The notes: generated by a model from the letters alone, not told the origin. Positions 45,002 to 52,937 are shown, counted from the stretch's first letter. The stretch is 52,937 nt of DNA from Bacteroidales bacterium (GCA_024413595.1 JAKSUC010000019.1:1-52937), one strand, 5' to 3'. Made by a program: numbers and translations.

Positions 45002-47584
45002 TTACTCAAATTTCATTAACTTATATTGTTGTTTTAATTTATCTTGCAAATCTTCAGCCATATGTTCTTTGTCTATTATACAAAAAGAATATTTCATGGC
45101 TTCGTCTACTTTATTTATATCAAACAAATAATTACATACTTCTGCATATCTTATTGACTTTAAATTCTTTCGTTCAATATTTTTTATACATTGTAGTGTT
45201 TTCTTGAAAGCAAAATCTGCTCTTTTATTATCTTTTTTATAAAAATAATAGTACCTTGCTTGATAAATATACATCAATGACAAATAATAACTTGCAAATG
45301 AATACTTTTTATATTCTAAATTAGCTTGAATATATTCATTAGTAATATTAAAAATTTCTTCACAATTTATATTTTTATATAGATAAAGACGAAATAATGG
45401 AACTATAGCATATTCATAATATAAAGTATCTCCATGTTTTTCATACAATTTAATTGATTCTTTTAAATAATCTATGGCAAATTCATATATTTTTTGTGTT
45501 TTTCCATGATATGTCAATTCTATATCATATTTTGATTTATCTGAAAGCAAACATTTTCCTAATAAATTATATACATCAGAAATAAAATTACGAGAACAAA
45601 TATCTTCATTTAAACATGTTTGCATTATTTCCATAAATGAATCAATACATTTTTCATAATTTCCAGCTAAGTATTCGGCTTCACCAACTTCTTCAATATG
45701 AGTTGTATCTGCATATTTTTTACAATTAAATCCCGCTTTTTCTCTTAACTTCTTCATGGTTAAGTCTGCATTATATTTGTCATTATTTTTATAATAAATT
45801 ACAGTTGCTTTTTTTAAATCATCTAATTCTTCCCAATAGGATTCTTGTTCTCCATTATATTCTGATGCTTTAATATAATATGATGCTATCTCTTTGTAAT
45901 TTAAATAATTACTTTTTTCAAGACAATTAGCATATTGTTCATAAAATGACTCATAATAACCATAATCATCTTTTTTTATAAATTCTTCATAATACTTTTT
46001 ATAATAAAATAATGATTTTTGATAATCTCCTAATTTATAATATATTTCAGCATATTCAATATCAATTTTATGATTTGTATTAAGCATATCATCTTCTATC
46101 AATGAATATTTTTTATTTCCATTGCTTTCTTCAAAAATTCGTACATATTCATTTAATGCTTGCAAGGCTAATTCATAATGACAAGTTTTTATTAATAAAT
46201 CTTTCTTGCTTTTCATTACACTCATAATAAAAGTTACATATCCACTTTTTTTAAAATGCTCTATTGATAAGTTTATATATTGTATTGCAACCCAATAATT
46301 ATTATGATTTATATAATACTCACTTTCAAATTGATACAAATATCCTAATCTTTGATTATATTCTTGTTCTTTAATTTTATCAGAATCTTTTTCTTCTTCA
46401 ATTTCTTGTTTTCGATAATTAATATAATCTAATCGAATTTTATCAGCTTGTTCAAAATCGAATTTAAAAGCATAATAATCTGATTCATATTGCAACAATT
46501 TTGATTTTTCATAACTACTTCCATATATTGGAACAAATTTTTTCATATATCCTAAAATTGCTATAGCTTTATCATAATCATCAGATCTTAAATAACTATT
46601 ATAAATATCATTACATGCATTGAACAAATCTTTAAAATATTCTTTTGGATTATTTTTTGTTAAATTAATTATCTCTTTTAAATATTTTTTATTATCATTT
46701 CCTAATATTAAGCATACATGTTGAATTCTAAATAAAACTTCAATTCGATTAGATAAATATTTTTCAGGAGTTAAATATTTTAAAGCCTTTATATAGTTTT
46801 TAAATTTTATTTCTTTTTGTATTTCATCTATAAAATCGGTACTTTCACCCAATTTAAAATAAGACAAACCTATATAAAAATCATCTTTTAACTTTTTAAA
46901 TTTTGATAAAGCATCTGATAAAAATTTATTAGCTTTTGGGAAATTGCGATTTTCTTCATAAAAATCTCCTAATAAATATATTGTTTCTGCTTCTTTTCTT
47001 GATATACTTAATTGATCTATTGAACTTTTCAATAAATTTTGGTAACATCCTAATGCTTTAATTAATATACTTTCTTTATATTCATCTTCTATTTCATATT
47101 TTTCTTTTATTTGATGATATTCTGCTATTAATTTATCAGCTTCTTCTTCTATATTATTTGTAGTTAAAATTATTTTATTAAGTTCTACTTTCTCTTTATC
47201 AACATTTAATTTTATTGAATCTAAATCTTTACTTTTAACATTAAGCAAAATTATTAATTTATAACTTTTTGCAAAATTTGCTATAGTATCAAAATCATTT
47301 TCTTCTAAAATATATGCATTATTAATATACCAAATCAATGGATTATTAGCATCTATAGGTCTTTCATAAATATCTAATATACTATTATTTATATTTTGTG
47401 TTAAACAATCAAATAATACTATATTCTTTTTATTTTCAATAAATGTTTTTAATAATGCATTATTTTCTTCATTAGAAATTCCTGAGATGAGGATAATTTG
47501 TGAAATATTGTTTTTTAATATTTTTTTATAATATTTCTGTAATTCTTTTAGTTCTGAATCTCTTCCTATTAATCTGTTTGCCAT
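45002..47584 (-). CDS. STAND-like protein with lost Walker motifs and TPR-like repeats
   Basis: Residues 1-165 look like the start of a STAND NTPase: NRLIGRDSELKELQKYYKKI, then the strand IILISG. Where the P-loop GxxGxGKT should be, the protein has GISNEENNA (residues 35-43), and where Walker B should be, IWYINNAY (84-91) with Asn for the acidic residues. NTP hydrolysis is therefore unlikely (an inactive STAND). From about residue 165 to 860 there are helical pairs like TPRs: YLLGDFYEENRNFPKANKFL, YYKLGDYQKSLFYYKKYYEE, YLAGNYEKCIDSFMEIMQ. No enzymatic tail is seen. It lies 103 bases after the vWA gene with no clear promoter between, so it is the third gene of the operon. A sensor or scaffold role is inference. 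Confidence 0.78.
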   Translation of the reverse strand: MANRLIGRDSELKELQKYYKKILKNNISQIILISGISNEENNALLKTFIENKKNIVLFDCLTQNINNSILDIYERPIDANNPLIWYINNAYILEENDFDTIANFAKSYKLIILLNVKSKDLDSIKLNVDKEKVELNKIILTTNNIEEEADKLIAEYHQIKEKYEIEDEYKESILIKALGCYQNLLKSSIDQLSISRKEAETIYLLGDFYEENRNFPKANKFLSDALSKFKKLKDDFYIGLSYFKLGESTDFIDEIQKEIKFKNYIKALKYLTPEKYLSNRIEVLFRIQHVCLILGNDNKKYLKEIINLTKNNPKEYFKDLFNACNDIYNSYLRSDDYDKAIAILGYMKKFVPIYGSSYEKSKLLQYESDYYAFKFDFEQADKIRLDYINYRKQEIEEEKDSDKIKEQEYNQRLGYLYQFESEYYINHNNYWVAIQYINLSIEHFKKSGYVTFIMSVMKSKKDLLIKTCHYELALQALNEYVRIFEESNGNKKYSLIEDDMLNTNHKIDIEYAEIYYKLGDYQKSLFYYKKYYEEFIKKDDYGYYESFYEQYANCLEKSNYLNYKEIASYYIKASEYNGEQESYWEELDDLKKATVIYYKNNDKYNADLTMKKLREKAGFNCKKYADTTHIEEVGEAEYLAGNYEKCIDSFMEIMQTCLNEDICSRNFISDVYNLLGKCLLSDKSKYDIELTYHGKTQKIYEFAIDYLKESIKLYEKHGDTLYYEYAIVPLFRLYLYKNINCEEIFNITNEYIQANLEYKKYSFASYYLSLMYIYQARYYYFYKKDNKRADFAFKKTLQCIKNIERKNLKSIRYAEVCNYLFDINKVDEAMKYSFCIIDKEHMAEDLQDKLKQQYKLMKFE

Positions 47585-47687
47585 TTTGAGTATAATTTTT
47601 ACAATTTGAGCTCAATTATAACAAAAAAATCATTTCACAATAATAATTGATAATTATTTTAGATGCAAAATGATAAATAATGAATTA

Positions 47688-49556
47688 TTAATTATTTTCC
47701 AATTCTTTTGAAATTATTCTAAACAATTTTGATGGCAATGTTTTAAGATTTGTACAACTTATTGTTTGCGGATAAATTTCTTTTAAAACATGATATGTTT
47801 CAAACTTTTCGTCGTTGTTATCTAATGCTATTGCAAATATATGAATGCCTCGTTTCTCTATTTTTTTTACGGTATTGGTTAAATCTTGAACTGAAATTGG
47901 TGGTACATAATTATCGTATGGATGATAGGGGATTCCATCTGATAATACTATTATTATTTTATGGTCACAATTTGCATTTTCTTGTAAATATTTTTCTGCC
48001 CAAACTAATGCTAATGAGTCTCTATTACAATCACTTGCATTATTTTTTAATAAATTATATTTAAACTTTTCATCGTCATTTAAACCTTTTAAAATGTTTA
48101 TTTCTATTTGTGGTTCTAATCCTATTGCTCTATGTTCTATAAAACAATGTTCAATATTCTGAAAATAAAGAACTTCGTGCAAAATAATTGAAGTTTCTAT
48201 TACAGCTCTATTTCGTTCTCCTAACATTGAGCCACTTCCATCTAATAAAAATAAAACTGATATTTCTGGTATGTCTATACCTTTATTTATTTTGTACCAA
48301 AATCTTTTTTTATGCTCTGCTAAATTTTTTGAATTTATTCCATTTCCTATTATTTGTTTTTCTTCTCTAATGTCAACTTGTGCCTGCATAATATACGAAA
48401 TCTTTGATTTATAATTATTTATAATACTTTTATTGCTTTTAACAATTTCGTTATAACCATTTTTTAAATTCAAATTTGAACCATATTTTGTTACAACAAT
48501 TTTTATATCTCCATGAAATGGTGATATATCAAAATTATCTCCATAAAGATATTCCACTTCATCTTCACTTTCAATATTATTCCATGATTTTGTTTCTTCA
48601 TTTTCAAAATCTAAAATATCTAAAGATAAAATTTCTAAATTTTTTTCATTAATTTGATTTTCATTATCAAGTTTTTCACCATTTAGTTTTGAAAATAATT
48701 TTCGTGTAACTTCTTGTGATTTAACACTTTTCTTAGTATCGGAGTATTGATTGTGTGTATGTTTATCAAACAATTCAAATGATTTTTCATCTGAAATATC
48801 ATATTTTTCATCGTCTGGTATTATAGGCAAAATTATGTCAAAAATCTGTTTTGAATATTCATAACGTAATTCTGGCGTTGGCTGAATTGTTGCTTTTGTA
48901 AACAAATCTTTTGTAAAATCTATGTATTTTTGAGCTTCGGAACATACTTTTGGTAACGTCATAAATGGATATAAAACATATAATATCATATACTTTTTGT
49001 ATTCAAAATATGGTTTTATCGAAGGATTTATTTTAAAATAATACTCTTCGATAATATCATCTCCATATTTAGGAATAAATTGTTGCGAAACTCTTCCAAA
49101 CCGTAAATAAAATTCAATATTGTCATAAACACTAACTCCAACTGCTTCTATATAAGCATCTTCTATAATATTTGAAATTGATGCTAAGGCACTTATTTTG
49201 TTTTTTGAATTTTTACATTTGGGATATTTTGAAAAATCTATCGAAAAATCTGTATATAATATATGCAAACATTCATGAATTGTTTGAAATCGTGTAACTA
49301 CTTTTAATGCAAGCCATTGATTTCTTGATAATTTATGTGGTATTTTTAAATAATTTTCTATATTTATTAAAGCATCTTCATTTATATAAAGTTCACCAAA
49401 TTGTGGATCACAAACTATTATTTCACCATCTGTAAATGCCTCATTATTATGAATAAACGACAATGACAAATCATATTTTTCTGAAAAAGTTTTACAAAAC
49501 TCTTCTTCTATAATTCTATTTTGCTCAGTTAAAAATAAATCAAGATAAGTTGCCAT
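47688..49556 (-). CDS. vWA protein with N-terminal HExxH metallopeptidase-like domain
   Basis: Residues 1-240 hold HECLH (94-98, an HExxH zinc site) in a helix, then NIIEDAYIE (129-137), the N/ED/E helix that follows it in DUF2201/CobT-like vWA partners of MoxR ATPases. Acidic, low-complexity sequence lies around 290-345. The C-terminal vWA domain has the metal site DGSGS (439-443), a conserved Asp-Arg-Asp region (ASDCNRDSLALVWAEKYL) and IIIVLSDGIPY. Family logic: a MoxR ATPase remodels or loads its vWA partner. Here the zinc site may make the protein an effector protease, which is inference. The gene starts 4 bases after the MoxR stop. Confidence 0.88.
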   Translation of the reverse strand: MATYLDLFLTEQNRIIEEEFCKTFSEKYDLSLSFIHNNEAFTDGEIIVCDPQFGELYINEDALINIENYLKIPHKLSRNQWLALKVVTRFQTIHECLHILYTDFSIDFSKYPKCKNSKNKISALASISNIIEDAYIEAVGVSVYDNIEFYLRFGRVSQQFIPKYGDDIIEEYYFKINPSIKPYFEYKKYMILYVLYPFMTLPKVCSEAQKYIDFTKDLFTKATIQPTPELRYEYSKQIFDIILPIIPDDEKYDISDEKSFELFDKHTHNQYSDTKKSVKSQEVTRKLFSKLNGEKLDNENQINEKNLEILSLDILDFENEETKSWNNIESEDEVEYLYGDNFDISPFHGDIKIVVTKYGSNLNLKNGYNEIVKSNKSIINNYKSKISYIMQAQVDIREEKQIIGNGINSKNLAEHKKRFWYKINKGIDIPEISVLFLLDGSGSMLGERNRAVIETSIILHEVLYFQNIEHCFIEHRAIGLEPQIEINILKGLNDDEKFKYNLLKNNASDCNRDSLALVWAEKYLQENANCDHKIIIVLSDGIPYHPYDNYVPPISVQDLTNTVKKIEKRGIHIFAIALDNNDEKFETYHVLKEIYPQTISCTNLKTLPSKLFRIISKELENN

Positions 49557-49560
49557 ATCA

Positions 49561-51075
49561 TTACCATTTGTAAATCTTTATTATTGAGCGAATTACCTCA
49601 GAAAAAGCTTTATCATTTTTTGCTATTTGAATAATTGTTTTTTCTGCCGATTTAATATATCCTTCATATTTTGCAAGTTTCAACCAATTTTCTAATGTTC
49701 TTGGCGAAATCACATAATCTAATTCTTCAACTTCAATACGTTTTTTTATTTTGTGATAAATATTTAAAACTTTATCCAAATATTTTTCCGACTCGGGAAC
49801 TCTTGCAACTAACATGCGTTTTATTGCAACATTTGATAATGATGGTATTTCTATAATTGCGTTAAATCTATTATACAAAGCTTGATTTAATTCTTTAGTT
49901 CCAAAATATCCAATATTCATTGTTGCAAAAAATCTAAAATTTTTGTGTCGCTTAACAATTTCACCATTATCCAAACGCACAAATCCATTATCGTCTAACA
50001 AAGAATTTAAAAACGATAGGTATTGAGGTTTTGCAAAATTTATTTCTTCAAAAACAACAGCGCCACCTTCTCTAATTGCCTTTGTTACATAACTTTCCTT
50101 AAATATTATTTTATCGTCTAATGGTATATATTTTCCTAAAACATATTCATCAAGATTTTCGGTACAATTTACTGTTTCTAATATTGGTAAATTTATTTCT
50201 TGACATATTAGTTTACACGAAATTGTTTTTCCTGTTCCAGATGGTCCATGAAAAAGTACAGCTTTTATATCGTTGTTTTTTATTGCATTACACAAATTAT
50301 GTAACGAACTATCTAAAACAAATTCTTTTGCTAAATTGGGAATATATAATTTTTGTTCTTCACTAAAATCTGTATCTAAAAATTTTTCGATTTCTATTTT
50401 TTTGAACTCGGTTTTAATGTCTTCTGTATTGTTTTTTATATTTTTATAAATATTTGAAAACGTTTTAAAGGTTTTTATTTCATATTTTGATAAATCGTTC
50501 CAATCAAGTTCTATATCTAAATCTTTATTAACTTGATAAAAATTTTCGCAAATTATTATAAACTTTTCTTTTGTAGGTTGTGATATAAAATCAACAAACA
50601 AACTTCTAAAATCTTCATCTTCAATTAATTGTTTAGATAATATTACGGCTAAAACTAAACATATTTTATATTTTGGATGAAAATGTTTAAAATCATCTTT
50701 TATGAATTTTTTATTTTTGTCGTAACAAGCTAATTTAATATTTTGATAAGAGTATAAAACTTTATAATTGAATACATTAAATTCAAAAACAAAATTATCA
50801 CGCCAATCTTCAGGAATATTTATATCAACAAAAAAATCATTATTATTTTCTGAAAAAAAAATATCTCCAATATTATTTTTTGAACTAATTAATTCACTAC
50901 AAAGTATTACAGCATCACCAATAGCTTGACAAATAGTAGTAGTACCTTTATATGATTGATTATCAGGATGAACATAATATTGAGTTACGTCGTCTAAGTG
51001 ACATAAACCGAAACCTTTATAAATTTGATCGGTGTTAACTCTAACGTGTTTAAAAGCGTATTTTAAAGGTTGCAT
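49561..51075 (-). CDS. MoxR-type AAA+ ATPase with unrecognised N-terminal half
   Basis: The AAA+ core (about 255-504 when counted from the upstream TTG) has Walker A GPSGTGKT, Walker B VVFEEIN, a FFATMNIGYFGT sensor 1 and NRF with the arginine finger, as in MoxR/AAA_5 proteins. The first 250 residues are a separate, aromatic-rich domain (YAFKHVRVNTDQIYKGFGL, INIPEDWRDNFVFEFN) that I do not recognise and which may sense a ligand. I chose the ATG at 51075. The TTG at 51093 lies inside the -7 promoter element and cannot be used. It is the first gene of a three-gene operon with the vWA and STAND-like genes. Confidence 0.9.
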   Translation of the reverse strand: MQPLKYAFKHVRVNTDQIYKGFGLCHLDDVTQYYVHPDNQSYKGTTTICQAIGDAVILCSELISSKNNIGDIFFSENNNDFFVDINIPEDWRDNFVFEFNVFNYKVLYSYQNIKLACYDKNKKFIKDDFKHFHPKYKICLVLAVILSKQLIEDEDFRSLFVDFISQPTKEKFIIICENFYQVNKDLDIELDWNDLSKYEIKTFKTFSNIYKNIKNNTEDIKTEFKKIEIEKFLDTDFSEEQKLYIPNLAKEFVLDSSLHNLCNAIKNNDIKAVLFHGPSGTGKTISCKLICQEINLPILETVNCTENLDEYVLGKYIPLDDKIIFKESYVTKAIREGGAVVFEEINFAKPQYLSFLNSLLDDNGFVRLDNGEIVKRHKNFRFFATMNIGYFGTKELNQALYNRFNAIIEIPSLSNVAIKRMLVARVPESEKYLDKVLNIYHKIKKRIEVEELDYVISPRTLENWLKLAKYEGYIKSAEKTIIQIAKNDKAFSEVIRSIIKIYKW

Positions 51076-51090
51076 ATTTTTATTTTTTAG

Positions 51091-51098
51091 CAAATATA
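51091..51098 (-). promoter_or_regulatory. TAnnTTTG promoter (-7) of the MoxR operon
   Basis: The minus strand reads TATATTTG 15 bases before the ATG at 51075, so the leader is very short. I see no good -33 element. Two near-palindromes lie 70-140 bases upstream. Confidence 0.65.
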
Positions 51099-51477
51099 CA
51101 AAAAAAACGCTATTATATTTTTTGAATTAGGTAATATTTTTTGTGTTTAATCAAATAAATATACCAAAAAGTTTTAAATATACTTTAAACTTTTGGACTT
51201 TTTATTAAAAGTTTTAAATATACTTTAAACTTTTAATAGAAACTAAAAGTATAATTTATTAAGTAATTGAGTATAATATTAATCTGAATAGATTTTGAAT
51301 GTGAGCATGATATAAAAAAATGATTTTACGCATTTTTACAATGATATTTTTTTCAATAAATTATCAAAATTTAATTCTGTATATTTAAAATATTTATTTT
51401 TTTGCATAAACAATAAAAAATATGCTGATATTTCATGGAAGTGACGTTGTAATTAATCAACCCAAAATATTATAATC
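51094..51477. other. regulatory region between divergent operons
   Basis: A gene-free stretch of about 380 bases separates the MoxR operon (minus) from the DUF3791-type genes (plus). It holds the MoxR promoter, the two palindromic repeats (separate entry) and 240 bases of AT-rich DNA before the plus-strand genes, where I see no clear promoter of the TAnnTTTG type. Confidence 0.6.
51167..51234. repeat. two tandem 28-bp near-palindromes, possible operators
   Basis: Copies at 51167-51194 and 51207-51234 are identical and each matches its own reverse complement at 24 of 28 positions, with outer arms AAAAGTTT and AAACTTTT. Their centres are 40 bases apart, close to four helical turns, so bound dimers would sit on the same face of DNA. 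The second copy extends further on both sides as ATT/AAT. They lie between the divergent MoxR and DUF3791-type units, so an operator role is likely. A hairpin role is less likely because the arms are almost only A and T. Confidence 0.75.
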
Positions 51478-51717
51478 ATGGATGAAAAAAATAAATTTAA
51501 AACCATTTTACAAATGTTAGTTCCAATGATTGTAAATAGTATTTGTAAAGAATACAATTATGAACCTTTAACTGCAATTTCAAAGCTATATAAATCAAGA
51601 CTTTACTATGATTTAGAAAACGAAGAAACCAAACTTTGGCATTTTAGTCCTTTAGCATTGGCAGATTTGTTTTATGAAGAAATGACAACAGGAACTATAA
51701 TTTATCCAGAAGCATGA
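51478..51717 (+). CDS. small partner protein of a DUF3791 pair
   Basis: A 79-residue helical protein (ILQMLVPMIVNSICKEYNY, KSRLYYDLENEETKLWHFS, then ALADLFYEEMTTGTIIYPE). This pattern of a short protein with the sequence LW(H/Q)xSP is, from memory, the usual first gene of DUF3791 loci and may be an antitoxin or adaptor. Its stop overlaps the ATG of the next gene by four bases (ATGA). The start at 51478 is an ATG. Confidence 0.65.
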   Translation: MDEKNKFKTILQMLVPMIVNSICKEYNYEPLTAISKLYKSRLYYDLENEETKLWHFSPLALADLFYEEMTTGTIIYPEA

Positions 51718-51920
51718 ATATAGAACAAGAATTTTTAATTTGTTGTATTGAAGAGTATAAAACTTTCCATAATCTTTCAGGTAAAGAAGTTATAGAATTA
51801 TTTGAAAAATTTAATGTAAATAGTTTTGTTATTGATAATTACGAAGCTCTTCATACTACAAGTTTATTATATGTTGTTGAAGATATTGATATTTTTATTA
51901 AAAAAGAGAAGGAAAAATAA
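51714..51920 (+). CDS. DUF3791 domain protein
   Basis: A 68-residue protein that fits the DUF3791 pattern: EFLICCIEEYKTFHNLSGKE, then VIELFEKFNVNSFVIDNYEA, then LHTTS and VVEDIDIFI. DUF3791 genes commonly precede a DUF3990 gene, whose product has a fold related to ADP-ribosyltransferases. No such gene follows here. The pair may be an orphan antitoxin module. It overlaps the upstream gene by four bases. Confidence 0.78.
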   Translation: MNIEQEFLICCIEEYKTFHNLSGKEVIELFEKFNVNSFVIDNYEALHTTSLLYVVEDIDIFIKKEKEK

Positions 51921-51958
51921 TATACTCATTTTCACGATTATTTGTTGAGAATTTTTTG

Positions 51959-51966
51959 TATATTTG
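51959..51966 (+). promoter_or_regulatory. orphan TAnnTTTG promoter (-7) with no gene behind it
   Basis: TATATTTG is followed by GAAAG-rich sequence, but the only frame downstream is a six-codon one. It may drive a lost gene or a short RNA. Confidence 0.4.
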
Positions 51967-52066
51967 AAAGAAGAAAAAAAAAAGTGAAAACGAAATATTT
52001 AATACAATTTCAAAATATGAATTATAATTTTGAGTAAAAATTCATGAATAATTTTGTTTAAAAATC

Positions 52067-52121
52067 AGTTACCCCCGAAATGTGCAAAATTTGACCAAAA
52101 GTTACCCCCGAAATGTGCAAA
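52067..52121. repeat. two 22-bp direct repeats, possible transposon-end remnant
   Basis: The 22-bp unit at 52067-52088 recurs exactly at 52100-52121 (33-bp period). Its core is TTACCCCCGAAATGTGC, much richer in G+C than the surrounding DNA. Repeated 20-bp class sequences near the end are typical of IS21-family elements, so this may be one solitary end of such an element. No transposase gene is present in the window. Confidence 0.55.
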
Positions 52122-52235
52122 TGTATTATATAAATAATTGATATTTAAAAACATAATTAAAAGATATTAAATTTTGATTTTTTTAAAAAAAAGCACCTAA
52201 AAAAAACTATTAAAGATTGAAAATTTGCTCCATTT

Positions 52236-52802
52236 TTATTTCACCCCAACAAATTGAAACATTTTTTTGTATTCTTCAACTTTTTTGTCAAATGCTAATG
52301 GATAAGCTCTTGAAGATGAGGGTAAACGATAAAGTTTTAAGTCTGAATTTATTTGGATATTCTCTCCTACTTTTGGAAGTTTCTGAATAGAAAAATATTC
52401 ACAAATTGTTTCTGTAGCTTTTTCTCCAGTGGTTACAAGTGTTTTACATTCAGGAATTTGTAATAATAATTTGTTTATATCAGTTTTTTCAACAATTTCT
52501 AAAAACTTGTCAGAAGCATTGTCTTTAAGTCTGTTAACTTTTGTTGCGGTGTCAAATATTCCAATTCCTTTTTGATTCAAAAAGTCAATAATTTTGTCTA
52601 AATAGAATGTTTTATTCTGATTATCAACAAAATAGTTTTTGTCATTAAAAAAAATTTGCCCTTCAATTCTCCAATGGTCATTAATAAAATTAGGATAAAA
52701 AAAATTGATGCTCCAACGTTTTTTTTGAGGAGGAAAACTTCCTAAAAATAATACTTTGCAATTTTTTGGTAAAAACGGAGTTAAAGGATGTGATTCTATC
52801 AT
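52236..52802 (-). CDS. uracil-DNA glycosylase family protein (Mug/DUF4918-like)
   Basis: The ATG at 52802 (MIESHPLTPFLPKNCK) is chosen over a TTG five codons earlier. The fold shows the UDG motif A LFLGSFPPQKKR, a middle TLVTTGEKATE, and the motif B RLPSSSRAYPL, where active family members have a short S/H-rich loop. It probably removes damaged or deaminated bases. A repair role is inference, since this subfamily has few characterised members. It is a single gene next to tRNA-Asp. Confidence 0.75.
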   Translation of the reverse strand: MIESHPLTPFLPKNCKVLFLGSFPPQKKRWSINFFYPNFINDHWRIEGQIFFNDKNYFVDNQNKTFYLDKIIDFLNQKGIGIFDTATKVNRLKDNASDKFLEIVEKTDINKLLLQIPECKTLVTTGEKATETICEYFSIQKLPKVGENIQINSDLKLYRLPSSSRAYPLAFDKKVEEYKKMFQFVGVK

Positions 52803-52842
52803 TTTTTTAATTAACAATTAAGGAAATCAAAAATTATATAAA

Positions 52843-52881
52843 AACAAAAAATCCTCAAAAATCATTAAATTTTTGAGGATT
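52843..52881 (-). terminator. terminator of tRNA-Asp
   Basis: A 13-bp stem (52850-52862 against 52869-52881) is followed on the minus strand by a T-rich run, 6 bases behind the tRNA. Confidence 0.85.
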
Positions 52882-52886
52882 ATGTT

Positions 52887-52937
52887 TGGCGGTCCGGACG
52901 AGGCTCGAACTCGCGACCCCATGCGTGACAGGCATGT
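52887..52937 (-). tRNA. tRNA-Asp (anticodon GTC), 5' part cut by the window edge
   Basis: The minus strand shows the anticodon arm with CTGTCAC (anticodon GTC), a variable region GGGGTCGC, the T-arm AGTTCGAGCC and the acceptor strand CCGGACC with discriminator G. CCA follows in the DNA, unlike in the other tRNAs here, which may be chance. The 5' half lies outside the window. Confidence 0.93.

Larger units (their letters stand above)
51921..52235. other. gene-free stretch with an orphan promoter and transposon-end-like repeats
   Basis: No gene is supported. The stretch begins with a perfect -7 element (separate entry) and a purine-rich sequence, then an AT-rich part, then the two GC-richer direct repeats (separate entry). 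It looks like a place where a gene or mobile element was lost. Confidence 0.5.

Noticed and set aside
48188..48370. Plus-strand frame opposite the vWA gene
   Set aside because: It is a hydrophobic shadow of the vWA MIDAS region and has no start context.
51167..51234. CRISPR-like array
   Set aside because: There are only two units with a 12-base spacer, no cas genes, and the units are palindromic; an operator pair is a better reading.

Overview
The window is AT-rich (my eye estimate is below 30% G+C) chromosomal DNA from a member of the Bacteroidota, probably Bacteroidales. The signs are promoters of the TAnnTTTG type (-7) with TTG/TTTG about 19-21 bases upstream, few Shine-Dalgarno sequences, many lipoproteins, dapA next to a DUF6913-type gene, a ComEC without an obvious beta-lactamase domain, and a Bacteroidota-like gene repertoire. 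I cannot name a genus.

Layout. 1-9.5 kb: comEC, a lipoprotein, an operon of a CarboxypepD-like protein, a lipid A acyltransferase and comF, another lipoprotein, then clpC and an Hpt protein. 9.6-13.5 kb: a Kdo operon in which a REC-histidine kinase, kdsA, a transaldolase-CBS fusion and a KdsC-like phosphatase lie close together on the minus strand. 13.5-19.2 kb: a GH18 lipoprotein, an S9 peptidase, rplS, a TPR protein and tRNA-Pro. 19.4-22.6 kb: a lipoprotein, then a cassette of a signal-less amidase with an SH3 domain and three small membrane proteins. 22.7-30.3 kb: mfd, an XRE regulator, a GH13 enzyme, dapA and a DUF6913 gene. 30.4-38.6 kb: an outer-membrane protein, a SiaC-like protein, a membrane protein, an exonuclease, a vWA membrane protein, a signal-less SH3 muramidase, and the pyrE-yicC-fabG operon. 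38.8-44.9 kb: a YbgC thioesterase, the N-degron operon clpS-clpA-aat, cysK, tRNA-Tyr and tRNA-Thr, and a HAD phosphatase.

45.0-52.9 kb looks accessory. A three-gene minus-strand operon encodes a MoxR-type AAA+ ATPase with a novel-looking N-terminal half, a vWA protein with an HExxH metallopeptidase-like domain, and an 860-residue protein with a STAND-like N-terminus that has lost its Walker motifs, followed by TPR-like repeats. Two 28-bp near-palindromes, 40 bp apart, lie upstream of its promoter. Divergently there is a DUF3791-type two-gene module without its usual partner, then an orphan promoter and two transposon-end-like direct repeats, a uracil-DNA-glycosylase-like gene and a partial tRNA-Asp.

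The two strongest leads are this MoxR/vWA-peptidase/inactive-STAND operon, which resembles known classes of NTP-dependent conflict systems, and the transaldolase-CBS protein. The latter carries the CBS tail of arabinose-5-phosphate isomerase (KdsD) on an aldolase body, between kdsA and a kdsC-like gene, which suggests a different source or control of arabinose 5-phosphate for Kdo.
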